Assembly (NCBI GenBank): GCA_949285135.1
Contig: CASDXO010000001.1
Location: 134,698-192,826 of the forward strand
Length of the DNA stretch: 58,129 nucleotides
Direction: 5' to 3'
Origin: an uncultured Phascolarctobacterium sp.
GTDB lineage: Bacteria; Bacillota; Negativicutes; Acidaminococcales; Acidaminococcaceae
Shown: piece by piece, positions 1 to 8,874 of the stretch
Layout: each line of letters begins with the position of its first letter
Numbering within the stretch: position 1 is the stretch's first letter
The notes under the pieces: generated by a model
What the model was told of the DNA's origin: nothing
The model's input: only the letters and a program-made list of their open reading frames with translations
The model's database searches: none
Translations under genes and position numbers: made by a program

Positions 1-1001
1 AAGAAGCAAAACCGCAGCAGGCTGCTCAGCAGGTTGTTGCTGCAGCTGAATATTTCCCGCCTACCGGCACCAAGGTTTATATGAACCTGGGCGATCCAGA
101 TCTGGCAGAAAAATATTCTGCTCTGCCCTGCGACGGTATCGGCCTGATGCGTGAAGAATTCATCTGGACTACTTATATCCATGAACATCCTCTGTATCTC
201 ATTAAGACCGGCCATCCGGAAAAAGTTGTTGACCAGCTGGCTGAAGGCATGCGTCAGGTTTGCCAGGCTATGGCTCCGAGACCTGTTACCCTGCGTTTCA
301 GCGATTTCAAATCCAGCGAATATCGCGATCTGAAAGGCGGCGACGAATTCGAGCCCTATGAACCCTCCGCACTTCTTGGCTGGCGCGGCGCTTCCCGTTA
401 CTATGACCCCAAATACATCGAAGCATTCAAACTGGAATGCATGGCTGTACGCAAAGTACGTGAAGAGTTCGGCCTGAAAAATCTGAACGTAATGATTCCG
501 TTCTGCCGCAACGTGGAAGAATGTGAAAAAGTTACCAGGATTATGGCTGACTGCGGTCTGGCACGCGGTAAAGATTTCAAAGTTTGGCTGATGGCTGAGA
601 TTCCTTCCAACATCATCCTGGCTGATCAATTTAATAAATATGTTGATGGTTATTCCATTGGTTCTAATGATCTGACTATGCTCGTATTGGGCTGCGATCG
701 TGATAACGATACTGTTTCTCATATCTATGACGAACGCAACCTGGCTGTTAAACGTGCTGTACGTCACCTGATCGAGGTTGCCCACAAGGACGGCAAGACC
801 GTTTCCATCTGTGGTCAGGCTCCCAGCGTATATCCTGAATTCTGTGAATTCCTCATCAAGAGCGGCATCGACAGCATTTCCGTAAATCCGGATACTGTTA
901 AATTTACCAAGAAACTCGTTGCTCAGGTTGAACAGCGCGTTATGCTTGACGCTCTCACCGGCCGTGGCCGTGCAGAAGTTGAAGATTTAGAATGGAAATA
1001 A
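1..1001 (+). CDS. ppsA: Phosphoenolpyruvate synthase, C-terminal part (5' end outside window)
   Basis: The reading frame is already open at base 3 and runs to a TAA at 999-1001, so about 332 C-terminal residues are present. PEP synthase makes PEP, AMP and Pi from pyruvate, ATP and water in the cytoplasm. What remains is the end of the swivelling domain linker and the TIM-barrel PEP-binding domain. Visible signatures are GWRGASRYY, AEIPSN, SIGSNDLTMLVLGCDRD and the catalytic-Cys motif ICGQAPS near the end. The SIGSNDLT and CGQAPS blocks fit PEP synthase rather than pyruvate phosphate dikinase, though the N-terminal half that would settle it is missing. A strong terminator follows. A PpsR-type regulator of this enzyme class is encoded about 22 kb downstream. 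Confidence 0.93.
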   Translation, partial: EAKPQQAAQQVVAAAEYFPPTGTKVYMNLGDPDLAEKYSALPCDGIGLMREEFIWTTYIHEHPLYLIKTGHPEKVVDQLAEGMRQVCQAMAPRPVTLRFSDFKSSEYRDLKGGDEFEPYEPSALLGWRGASRYYDPKYIEAFKLECMAVRKVREEFGLKNLNVMIPFCRNVEECEKVTRIMADCGLARGKDFKVWLMAEIPSNIILADQFNKYVDGYSIGSNDLTMLVLGCDRDNDTVSHIYDERNLAVKRAVRHLIEVAHKDGKTVSICGQAPSVYPEFCEFLIKSGIDSISVNPDTVKFTKKLVAQVEQRVMLDALTGRGRAEVEDLEWK

Positions 1002-1016
1002 GCGTCAGGCTTATTC

Positions 1017-1055
1017 AAAGGGCTCCTGTGAAAACAGGAGCCCTTTATTTTTGTT
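1017..1055 (+). terminator. Rho-independent terminator after ppsA
   Basis: A perfect 13-bp stem (AAAGGGCTCCTGT at 1017-1029 pairing with 1034-1046), a GAAA loop and a T-rich tail (ATTTTTGTT). Confidence 0.93.
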
Positions 1056-1070
1056 ATGGAGGTTGTGACG

Positions 1071-1736
1071 ATGGTGGAAGCTTCTTTGCTGTACTTTATT
1101 GTTGGCTGTATGATTGGCTGGGGGCTTGATATTTACAGATGCCGTTTGCTTGTACAGTTAACTGAAACCTGCTGCCTGCCGTCAGGTACTGGTAATTTTA
1201 GACGTTTGCTGACGGCTGCCAGTACCGGCATGCTGTTTATACTGGCCGGATTTTTTTGCCAACCGGGGTTGACGCTGCTTTGCTGCTGGTTTTTTCTCAG
1301 CTGTTTAATGTTGCAGGCATTAATTGATTATGACTGCCAGCTGCTGCCGGATAAAATATCCTTGCTGTTGTTAGTGGCAGGCTTTTTTTATGCCTGGTAT
1401 TTTCAGAAGAATCTGACATCTGTTGCTCTTAGTCTGTTCGTACCTGCGGCAATTATGCTGCTGATATATCTTGTGAGCCGCGGCGGTATGGGCCTGGGAG
1501 ATGTTAAGTTAAGCGCAGCATTGGGTGTATGGCTTGGCGCAGATAAAATGCTGCTGTGTTTGCTTGTGGCGTTTCTTACTGGCGGCGTTGCAGGTATGGG
1601 TTTACTGCTTACAGGAGCAAGAAAAAGGCAGGAGGCCATTGCTTTTGGGCCGTTTTTATGCTTGGGGGCGGCTATTGCCTTGCTCTGGGGCGACAGATTA
1701 TTGAGCTGGTACTGGCAATTTTTTAAAATAAGTTAA
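1071..1736 (+). CDS. A24-family prepilin peptidase, short form
   Basis: A polytopic membrane protein of 221 residues related to the PilD/TadV/GspO aspartic peptidases that cut the leader from type IV prepilins. The two catalytic aspartates are recognisable: Asp86 in the IDYD segment followed by LLPD, and Asp144 in GxGD (GMGLGDVK). The N-terminal cytoplasmic methyltransferase domain with its Cys4 zinc site, present in full-length PilD, is absent, so this is a peptidase-only form. An ATG at 1056 is in frame, but a GGAGG at 1058-1062 lies inside that extension at the right distance from the ATG at 1071, so 1071 is preferred. PilMN- and PilO-like genes follow on the same strand, supporting a pilus or pseudopilus role. 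Confidence 0.85.
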   Translation: MVEASLLYFIVGCMIGWGLDIYRCRLLVQLTETCCLPSGTGNFRRLLTAASTGMLFILAGFFCQPGLTLLCCWFFLSCLMLQALIDYDCQLLPDKISLLLLVAGFFYAWYFQKNLTSVALSLFVPAAIMLLIYLVSRGGMGLGDVKLSAALGVWLGADKMLLCLLVAFLTGGVAGMGLLLTGARKRQEAIAFGPFLCLGAAIALLWGDRLLSWYWQFFKIS

Positions 1737-1747
1737 AAAGGACAGAG

Positions 1748-3199
1748 ATGATGATAAGAAAACTTGTAAAAAATTTGAGTAAAAAAGATAATGATATTCT
1801 TTGTATTGCATTTAGCGGCAGCAGGATGGAAGCAGCAGTATTTTCTCCTGCTGATAAAGCTGTACTGAAATTTATGCAGAAGCAGCTGCCCGACACTGCA
1901 GCAGAATACTGGGATGCGACGATATTGCAGCAGGAAATAGAACTTTTGCTTGTAGAAAGTAAATTGGATACAGTGGGTAGATTGGTTTTTGTGCTGGATA
2001 CAGGCAGTATTTTTCTGCAGCGTCTGCTGCTGCCGAAAATGCCGGAGGCAGAACTGCAGGAAGCGGTCAGGTGGGAGGCTGAGGAATATCTTGCTTCTGC
2101 TGACAAGGAAGGGTGCCTGGATTTTTGTACGTTTCCTGCATCGGAAGGGATGCAGCCGGTTTTGCTGGCGATTATGCCGCAAAAGTTGCTGGCAATGCTG
2201 CAGCAAATTGGTCGCGACTTAAAGCTGGAACTGCTGACTGTAACAGTGCGTCCTGTGGCGCAGGCCGCATTTCTGGAGCAGCTTCAGAGCAATTTTGTGC
2301 TTCTGGAAGAAGAGGCAGAAAGGGTTAGTTTAACAGCTTTTGTGGACGGAATGCCTGTGCTGTGGTTAAAAACTGAGAAAACATTGCAGGGGATTGAAAA
2401 GGCGCTTGCTGATCTTACTGAAAAGACGGAGCAAAACTACCGCATCAGAATGAGAAACGTTTTTCTCACAGGGAGCTGCGCTGCTATTACAGGCTGGCAG
2501 GAAGGCGTCAATGAGCTTGGCAGTCATCAGTATTACCTGCATATGATAGATTTCAGCGACAGTACTTCCTGGCAGGGAAGCTTTTTGGAAGCTGATGAGC
2601 GCAGAGAATATGCCGGTAGATGCATGGCAGCAGTTGGCGGAGCTCTTCTTGCAGCTGAGAGGAAAACTGGTATTAATTTTTTGCGCAGCCGTTCTGCAAC
2701 AAACAAAATGGCGTTGGAGAAAATAATGCCTTACCTTACAGCAGGAATACTGCTGTGTACTGTTGCCCTCTGGGGCATAATTTTTGCCTGCAACGAATAT
2801 GAAGAAAGCAGAATAAATGCCTTACAGCAGCAGATGGAAGCTATGGGTAGCTGGCAACAGCGCTATGCTACTGATCAGTTAGTGGAGCGCAGGATAAAAG
2901 AGCGCAGCGCTCAGCTGGCTGCGCTGAGAAAAGAACAGATACACTGGGGCGATATGCTGGAAACTTTCGGCAGGGCAGTTCCTGACGGCTGCTGGCTCAG
3001 CAAAGTGCAGCAGGAGGGCAGCAGAGTGCTGCTGTATGGAAAGGCGGAAGATTTGTCGGCTGCAGAAAATTTTATTTCTTCTTTGCAGACCAGCGACAAA
3101 TTTAGCAAGGTGGAGCTGCAGGAAACAAGGGCAAGAGGTAAAGATGGCATTATGGATTACACAATAAATATGAGAACAGGGAGTGCGAAAGATGAATAG
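1748..3199 (+). CDS. PilM-PilN fusion protein of a type IV pilus inner-membrane platform
   Basis: 483 residues. Roughly residues 15-310 read as a PilM-type actin-like cytoplasmic domain. A single membrane span follows at about 329-347 (LTAGILLCTVALWGIIF). Residues 350-430 are probably coiled coil, and the C-terminal 70 residues resemble the periplasmic ferredoxin-like domain of PilN (VPDGCWLSKV, then an LSAAENFISSLQ helix). In most type IV pilus systems PilM and PilN are separate and associate through a short N-terminal PilN peptide; here both are in one chain, as in the GspL layout of type II secretion. The next gene is PilO-like and overlaps the 3' end by 8 nt. GspL-like is the main alternative name. 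Confidence 0.75.
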   Translation: MMIRKLVKNLSKKDNDILCIAFSGSRMEAAVFSPADKAVLKFMQKQLPDTAAEYWDATILQQEIELLLVESKLDTVGRLVFVLDTGSIFLQRLLLPKMPEAELQEAVRWEAEEYLASADKEGCLDFCTFPASEGMQPVLLAIMPQKLLAMLQQIGRDLKLELLTVTVRPVAQAAFLEQLQSNFVLLEEEAERVSLTAFVDGMPVLWLKTEKTLQGIEKALADLTEKTEQNYRIRMRNVFLTGSCAAITGWQEGVNELGSHQYYLHMIDFSDSTSWQGSFLEADERREYAGRCMAAVGGALLAAERKTGINFLRSRSATNKMALEKIMPYLTAGILLCTVALWGIIFACNEYEESRINALQQQMEAMGSWQQRYATDQLVERRIKERSAQLAALRKEQIHWGDMLETFGRAVPDGCWLSKVQQEGSRVLLYGKAEDLSAAENFISSLQTSDKFSKVELQETRARGKDGIMDYTINMRTGSAKDE

Positions 3200-3755
3200 T
3201 TTACTGAATGCAGCTGGTGATACCGAAAACAGAAAAAAACTGCTGCAGTTAGTAACGGCAGCAGCAGTCTGCTTCATGCTGTGCAGACTGTTTATAATGC
3301 CTGCCTTTGCCAAACTGGAAAGACAGCAGAAGCAGCGGGAACAGCTGCAGCAGGAGTTAGGGCTGTATCAGGAATTTGCGGCAACCCATCAGGATTATGA
3401 AACCTTTTTTCAGCAGCAGTCTGCGCGCCTGGCGCAGCTGCAAAAAAACCTGCCTGATGAAGCTGTGTTCAGTGATTTACTGCCTGTATGGCAGCAGCAG
3501 GCAAGAAATTGCGGTGTAAAAATCGAGGAAGTAAAGCTGTTGCCGTCAGATACAGCAGGCAGCAGGCTTAACAGGCAGCAGGTACGGATGGCAATGGCCG
3601 GCAGTTATTATAATGTATTAAAATTTGTCCGACAGCTGGAAAATAGTGAAAACTTTGTGAATTTAAATAAAGTGAATATTACAGGGGATGAAAATAAAGG
3701 TGATATTAAGTTTACTGCGGTACTTAATATTTATCTCTATCGTACAGAAAGCTGA
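3192..3755 (+). CDS. PilO-like pilus assembly protein
   Basis: 187 residues: a short cytoplasmic tail, one membrane span at about 18-38, a Gln-rich coiled coil (about 42-95), then a small periplasmic alpha/beta domain containing GSYYNVLKFVRQLENSENFV, the usual PilO fold signature. PilO pairs with PilN to form the inner-membrane alignment ring. A GTG at 3183 is in frame, but GGGAG at 3179-3183 is well placed for the ATG at 3192, which overlaps the stop of the upstream fusion gene. No PilP, PilQ, ATPase or pilin gene lies on this side, so other components must be upstream of the window, elsewhere, or lost. No terminator is obvious after it. Confidence 0.75.
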   Translation: MNSLLNAAGDTENRKKLLQLVTAAAVCFMLCRLFIMPAFAKLERQQKQREQLQQELGLYQEFAATHQDYETFFQQQSARLAQLQKNLPDEAVFSDLLPVWQQQARNCGVKIEEVKLLPSDTAGSRLNRQQVRMAMAGSYYNVLKFVRQLENSENFVNLNKVNITGDENKGDIKFTAVLNIYLYRTES

Positions 3756-3819
3756 CTGTGTGCATTATGTTTGCTTAACACCGGAAAAAGGCTGATGAAA
3801 AGACCAAACTTACCGCTTC

Positions 3820-3849
3820 TTGCGCAGGTATCGTTAAAAGTTGTATAAT
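3820..3849 (+). promoter_or_regulatory. Probable sigma-A promoter for the RND-lar-sugar operon
   Basis: TTGCGC (3820-3825), an 18-nt spacer and a consensus TATAAT (3844-3849), about 50 nt before the adaptor gene. The -10 is strong and the -35 partial. Confidence 0.55.
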
Positions 3850-3899
3850 TATATTATCTGTAAATAAAAGCGGAAAGCTTTTGGTCGAGGTGTGAGGGT

Positions 3900-5018
3900 A
3901 TGGATTTAAAAAACCGTAAGGTCAGAATTTTAGTCGGAATTCTTGCCGCTGTAATTCTGATAGTGGCGTTCAGAATTTATAATAATATTCAAAACGAAAG
4001 AGAGCGCGCTGAAAGACTGTCACGTTCGCAGGCAATAGCTGTAAGTTTGGGCAGGCCTGAGCGTACCAGTATCATGCCGAAACTGGAATTTTCCGGCAGT
4101 CTGGACCCGGAATGGCAGGCTGAAATTGCTGCTAAAGTAGACGGGCGTGTGGAGAAAGTCTATGTAAAAGAGGGCGACCATGTAGTTAAAGGGCAAGTGC
4201 TGGCTTTGCTGGAACAGACCGATACCGATGCCGATGTGCTGGCGGCGCGCGGCAGCTATATGGACGCAGAAACAGATTTGCGCAAGGCTGAAAAAGATCT
4301 GCTGCGTTATGAAAAGCTGTATGAGAGAGGTGCGGTGCCGCTGCAGGCAGTGGATGACTACCGTTTTGCCAGAGATAATGCCAGAGCGAAGCTGAAAAAT
4401 GCCCGCGGTAATCTGCAGGGTATGGAATCAAAGGCAGCAGGCACGGCTGTGGTTGCTCCTGCCGACGGCATCGTTTACAAGCGTTATTATCAGGAAGGTT
4501 ATTATGCTAAAGCCGGCACACCGCTGTTTGCTGTTGCCGATATCAGTGTATTGAAGTCAGTCATTAATATACCTGAGGGACAGATTGACGGTGTGGCTGT
4601 AGGCAATGAAGCAGAAATCATGCTGACTTCTTTTGGCAACCGCAGTCTGACTGGTAGAGTGACACGTATTTCCCCTGTTGCGGATCTGCCTGCCCATACC
4701 TTTGAAACTGAAGTAAGTGTGGATAATCCTGAAGGACTGCTGGCAGGTGTTTTTGCTACGGTGCATTTAACTGCCCAGCAGCGTGATAATGTTCTGACCA
4801 TACCTGTTTATGCCATCGTTATGCGCGATGATCAGAAAACTGTCTTCGTAGTAGATGACGAAGGTATTGTCACTCGCAGGGTTTTAAGCATAGGTTATAC
4901 GGATGAGAAAGTTGCTGAGGTGCTGGACGGACTCAAAGGCGACGAGCTTATCGTTACCGGTGGTCAGAATAAGCTGCGTGAAGGCAGCAAGGTAGATATC
5001 AGTAAGGCAGGTAAATAA
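3900..5018 (+). CDS. RND efflux periplasmic adaptor (membrane fusion protein)
   Basis: 372 residues of the AcrA/MdtA/HlyD family. An N-terminal signal anchor at about 9-26 is followed by the first half of a lipoyl domain (VDGRVEKVYVKEGDHVVKGQVLALL), an alpha-helical hairpin (about 105-165), the second lipoyl half (VVAPADGIVYKRYYQEG), a beta-barrel and a membrane-proximal domain. It would bridge the inner-membrane pump to an outer-membrane channel. A GAGGTG site 7 nt before the ATG supports the start. The pump gene begins 2 nt after its stop, so they are co-expressed. No TolC-like channel gene is nearby. It is the first gene of a tightly packed nine-gene run ending at 15420. Confidence 0.92.
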   Translation: MDLKNRKVRILVGILAAVILIVAFRIYNNIQNERERAERLSRSQAIAVSLGRPERTSIMPKLEFSGSLDPEWQAEIAAKVDGRVEKVYVKEGDHVVKGQVLALLEQTDTDADVLAARGSYMDAETDLRKAEKDLLRYEKLYERGAVPLQAVDDYRFARDNARAKLKNARGNLQGMESKAAGTAVVAPADGIVYKRYYQEGYYAKAGTPLFAVADISVLKSVINIPEGQIDGVAVGNEAEIMLTSFGNRSLTGRVTRISPVADLPAHTFETEVSVDNPEGLLAGVFATVHLTAQQRDNVLTIPVYAIVMRDDQKTVFVVDDEGIVTRRVLSIGYTDEKVAEVLDGLKGDELIVTGGQNKLREGSKVDISKAGK

Positions 5019-5020
5019 AG

Positions 5021-8000
5021 ATGATTGCAACATTTATCCGCCGACCGGTATTTACCACGATGTTCGTGCTGCTGCTGGTCGTGTTTGGTATCCGCAGTTA
5101 TCCGGAGATTGGCGTAGATTTAAATCCTGACGTAGATATGCCTATCGTCAGCGTGCGCATAACTTATGACGGCGCTTCGCCGGAAGAAATGGAAACGCTG
5201 ATTACCAAGCCTATTGAAGACCGTGTCAGTCAGGTAGCCGGCATTAAGACTATTTCCTCTACGGTGCTGGAGGGCTACAGTGAGACCGTACTGGAGTTTA
5301 ATATGGGCGTAGACCCGCAGGCCATGGCCAGCGAGGTACGTGAAAAAGTAGCCAGTGTGCGCAAGCGCCTGCCGGACGATATCGACGAGCCAACCGTGCA
5401 GACGGTAGATTTAAGTTCACGACCCATTGTGGCCTATACTTTTTCGTCGGAAGTGCGCAGCCGCGGTGAGATTCGTCGCCTGATTGAAGACTCCATCAAA
5501 GATGAACTGCAGATGGTGGAGGGTGTTTCCGAGGTTACCGTACTGGGCGCCAGCACCCGTGCTATCCGTTTGGTAGTCAGACCGGAAAAGCTGGCGGAAT
5601 ATAATATTTCCTTTCAGAACATCTTAGACAAAGTAAATGATGAAAACTACAATACTCCCGGCGGCAAGGCAAAAAATGAAGACATGGAAATTACTGTCCG
5701 TACCGTTGGCAAGTATAAGAATATAGATGATATCAAAAACGTTGTCATTACCAATGTCAATAACAGACCTGTCTATATTGGTGATGTAGTAGATGTTGTG
5801 GACGACTGGGAAGATGAAGATACTTTTGCCAGTGCCAATGGTGTGCCCTGCGTTATGGCCAGTGTGCGCAAGCAGTCCAAGACTAATACGGTCGACGTTA
5901 CCGACGGGCTTAATGCCAAGATGGAGATTATCAAGCAGCGGATGCTGCCACCTGACATCAAGGTAGAGGTAGTTCGCGACCAGTCCCAATATATCAGAGA
6001 AAATATCGGCGACGTGTGGAATACGATTCTTTTTGGCGGTTTTCTGGCCCTGCTGATTACCTATCTGTTCCTGCGTAATTTCAGGGCGACGATTATTGGC
6101 GGTCTATGTATACCGACGTCTGTTATCGCTACTTTCTTTTTGATGCGCGTCATGGACTTTACGCTGAACAATATGTCGCTGATGGCGCTGAGTTTGGCTG
6201 TAGGTATCCTTATCGATGATGCCATCGTTGTTATTGAAAATATTTTCCGCCATATAGAAATGGGCAAGACTCCTTTTAAGGCTGCCAAAGAAGCAACGGA
6301 AGAGCTGACGCTGGCTATTTTAGCCGTTTCTCTGACGCTGATGGCTGTTTTCGTACCTATCGGCAGCATGGGAGAGATTATTGGCCAGTATTTTAAACAG
6401 TTCGGCCTTACGGTAGCCTTTGCGGTAGGCTTTTCAACCTTGGTTGCTTTTTCGTTGACGCCGATGGTTTCAGCCTATTGGATTAAGGATGAGACTAAGG
6501 AAAAAAGTAAGCCGAGAAATAAATATCTTCAACTCTGTTTGGATAAATTTGAAAACGGCTTCCAGTTTATCAGACAGGTCTATAACGAGATTATGGAAAC
6601 AGCCCTGCAGCATCCGAAAAAAGTCGTAGCCATTGGTGTTGTTTCGTTGCTTTTGAATATCATGCTGCTGCCCTTTGTAGGCACAGAATATCAGCCTACC
6701 TATGATTCCGGCGAGTTTAGCGTCAATTTTAAAGCGCCTATCGGTACAAGCATGGAAAAAACGATAAAACTGGCAACGCCGCTGCAGGAAAGAATTACTG
6801 TGATGCCGGAAGTACGTATTGCTGCCCTTAACATCGGCAATGGACGTAATCCTGTTAATCAGGGTTCCATTGATATTAAGCTGAAACCTTCAAATGAACG
6901 TGAACGCAGTATGCAGCAGATTATGGATGAGCTGCGCGGCGAGTTTCGCAATGTAGAAGGTCTTAATGTTACAGTTGTGTCCAATCAGGGCGGCGGACGT
7001 GGTGACAGCCGTCCGGTGCAGGTTGGTCTGCGCGGCAGTGACATGAAGCAGCTGAAGGAGTATGCGCTGCAGCTGGCAGACCTCGTGGCCAGAGTTCCGG
7101 GCGCAACAGACGTTGACATTTCCGATTCTGATGAAGAGCCGGAAATCATCGTTAAGCTTGACCAGGCAAGAGCCAGTTCGCTGGGGCTTGATTCCAGTGC
7201 TATTGGCGAAGTGGTGGAAATGGCCTTTATGGGTAAGAGTACCGGCAACAGCTATACTATTGGCGATAACGATTATGATATTATTATTCAGATGCCGCAG
7301 AAAAAACGTGTGGACATCAACGATGTAAAAAATCTGCGCGTATCAGCAGCAAACGGACAGTTTGTGCGTCTGGGTGACGTGGCTGATGTAAGACTGGGCT
7401 CCGGACCCACACGTATTGAAAGAGAAGACAAACAGCGCCAGATTGTGGTTTATGCCAATACCGTAGGTATTTCGCCCGGTGATTTGATTGCAAAGATTCA
7501 GCGCGAGCTGATACCGTCGATGAATATGCAGGATGGCTATAACTATAAAATGATTGGTCAGGCCGATACTATGGCCCGTTCTTTCAATGAAATCGCCAAG
7601 GCTGTTATCCTGGCTATTGTTGTTGTATATATGGTATTGGCTGCTCAGTTTGAAAGCTTTACGCAGCCATTCATCATTATGTTCTCGCTGCCTTTTGCCG
7701 TTATCGGCGCTGTACTGGGTTTGCTGGTAGCCGGACAGACAGCCAATATGATGAGTCTTATCGGCTTTACGATGCTACTGGGACTGGTAACCAAGAACGC
7801 GATACTGCTTATCGACTATGCCAATCAGCAGCGCAGTAAGGGCTATGATTTGCGCAGTGCGGTACTGGAAGCATGCTCGCTGCGTCTGCGGCCTATCTTT
7901 ATGACGACTTTTTCCACCATTCTGGGTATGCTGCCAATTGCGCTCGGTATTGGTGCCGGTGCTGAGCTGAGACAGTCCATGGGCGTAGTATTGGTAGGCG

Positions 8001-8098
8001 GCCTGATTACTTCAACTATTCTGACGCTTTTGGTAGTACCTGTCATTTACCTGATGTTTGAAGAATGGAAGGAAAAACGGGCGGCAGCAAGGCGGTAA
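5021..8098 (+). CDS. RND family efflux pump, AcrB/HAE type
   Basis: 1025 residues, full length for a proton-driven tripartite efflux pump of the inner membrane. The N-terminus begins directly with the amphipathic helix and first span (MIATFIRRPVFTTMFVLLLVVFG). Two repeated halves, each with a large periplasmic loop, are evident. Proton-relay residues are present: an adjacent Asp pair in the fourth span (VGILIDDAIVV) and a Lys in the tenth (LGLVTKNAILLIDYANQQ). Substrate cannot be told from sequence; drug, bile-salt or lipid export are all possible. Coupling to downstream lipid-sugar genes makes an envelope-related role worth considering. The last codons overlap a possible upstream start for larB, but the proper larB start lies after this stop. 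Confidence 0.95.
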   Translation: MIATFIRRPVFTTMFVLLLVVFGIRSYPEIGVDLNPDVDMPIVSVRITYDGASPEEMETLITKPIEDRVSQVAGIKTISSTVLEGYSETVLEFNMGVDPQAMASEVREKVASVRKRLPDDIDEPTVQTVDLSSRPIVAYTFSSEVRSRGEIRRLIEDSIKDELQMVEGVSEVTVLGASTRAIRLVVRPEKLAEYNISFQNILDKVNDENYNTPGGKAKNEDMEITVRTVGKYKNIDDIKNVVITNVNNRPVYIGDVVDVVDDWEDEDTFASANGVPCVMASVRKQSKTNTVDVTDGLNAKMEIIKQRMLPPDIKVEVVRDQSQYIRENIGDVWNTILFGGFLALLITYLFLRNFRATIIGGLCIPTSVIATFFLMRVMDFTLNNMSLMALSLAVGILIDDAIVVIENIFRHIEMGKTPFKAAKEATEELTLAILAVSLTLMAVFVPIGSMGEIIGQYFKQFGLTVAFAVGFSTLVAFSLTPMVSAYWIKDETKEKSKPRNKYLQLCLDKFENGFQFIRQVYNEIMETALQHPKKVVAIGVVSLLLNIMLLPFVGTEYQPTYDSGEFSVNFKAPIGTSMEKTIKLATPLQERITVMPEVRIAALNIGNGRNPVNQGSIDIKLKPSNERERSMQQIMDELRGEFRNVEGLNVTVVSNQGGGRGDSRPVQVGLRGSDMKQLKEYALQLADLVARVPGATDVDISDSDEEPEIIVKLDQARASSLGLDSSAIGEVVEMAFMGKSTGNSYTIGDNDYDIIIQMPQKKRVDINDVKNLRVSAANGQFVRLGDVADVRLGSGPTRIEREDKQRQIVVYANTVGISPGDLIAKIQRELIPSMNMQDGYNYKMIGQADTMARSFNEIAKAVILAIVVVYMVLAAQFESFTQPFIIMFSLPFAVIGAVLGLLVAGQTANMMSLIGFTMLLGLVTKNAILLIDYANQQRSKGYDLRSAVLEACSLRLRPIFMTTFSTILGMLPIALGIGAGAELRQSMGVVLVGGLITSTILTLLVVPVIYLMFEEWKEKRAAARR

Positions 8099-8111
8099 AG
8101 GAGTTGCAAAT

Positions 8112-8870
8112 ATGACTGCAATGGATGAGAAAATACTGGAAACAGTAAGAAAATATAAGTCTGGACAGTTAGCTGAAGATCAGCTGCTGCAGGAACTGAA
8201 AGCACTGCAGTATGTTGATTTGGGCTTTGCCAGAATCGATACTGCCCGCAGTGACAGACAGGGTTTCCCCGAGGTTATCTACTGCGCCGGTAAAACGCCG
8301 GAACAGTGTGCAAAGATTATGCACAGGCTCAGTCTGTGCAGTGATAATGTGCTGGCTACGCGGGCAGACGAGGCTGTTTATGCTGCCATCAGTGCTGCGG
8401 TACCGGATGTGCGTTATTATCCGCAGGCGCGGATTGTCGCTTTGGAGCGCAGTCCGCTGCCGAAAGATGAAGAGCGCAGTGTTGCCGTCATTACAGCTGG
8501 TACCAGCGATATTCCTGTAGCAGAAGAAGCGGCTGTTACGGCGGAGATTATGGGTAATAATGTTACCCGCATCTATGATGTGGGTGTGGCAGGTATTCAT
8601 CGTCTGTTTGCACAGCTGGACGTAATCCATCAGGCAAACGTACTGATTGTTGCAGCCGGTATGGAGGGAGCGCTGGCAAGTGTAGTAGGCGGACTGGTAA
8701 ATAAACCTGTTATTGCCGTACCTACCAGTGTCGGTTATGGCGCCAATTTCGGCGGGCTGTCTGCTCTTTTAGGCATGCTTAACAGCTGCAGTGCGGGCGT
8801 TGCTGTGGTAAATATTGATAACGGTTTTGGTGCAGGCAGACTGGCCAGCATTATCAATCATATGAGGTGA
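8112..8870 (+). CDS. larB: LarB: pyridinium-3,5-biscarboxylic acid mononucleotide synthase
   Basis: 252 residues with a C-terminal PurE-like domain (AGTSDIPVAEEAAVTAE, then GMEGALASVVGGLVNKPVIAVPTSVGYG). LarB carboxylates and hydrolyses nicotinic acid adenine dinucleotide in the first step of nickel-pincer nucleotide cofactor synthesis. An upstream in-frame ATG at 8058 lies inside the pump gene; AAAGGAG just before 8112 and the family's length favour 8112. larC follows after 4 nt. The sulfur-inserting LarE and the lactate racemase LarA, the best-known client, are not in the window. Confidence 0.9.
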   Translation: MTAMDEKILETVRKYKSGQLAEDQLLQELKALQYVDLGFARIDTARSDRQGFPEVIYCAGKTPEQCAKIMHRLSLCSDNVLATRADEAVYAAISAAVPDVRYYPQARIVALERSPLPKDEERSVAVITAGTSDIPVAEEAAVTAEIMGNNVTRIYDVGVAGIHRLFAQLDVIHQANVLIVAAGMEGALASVVGGLVNKPVIAVPTSVGYGANFGGLSALLGMLNSCSAGVAVVNIDNGFGAGRLASIINHMR

Positions 8871-8874
8871 GAAA

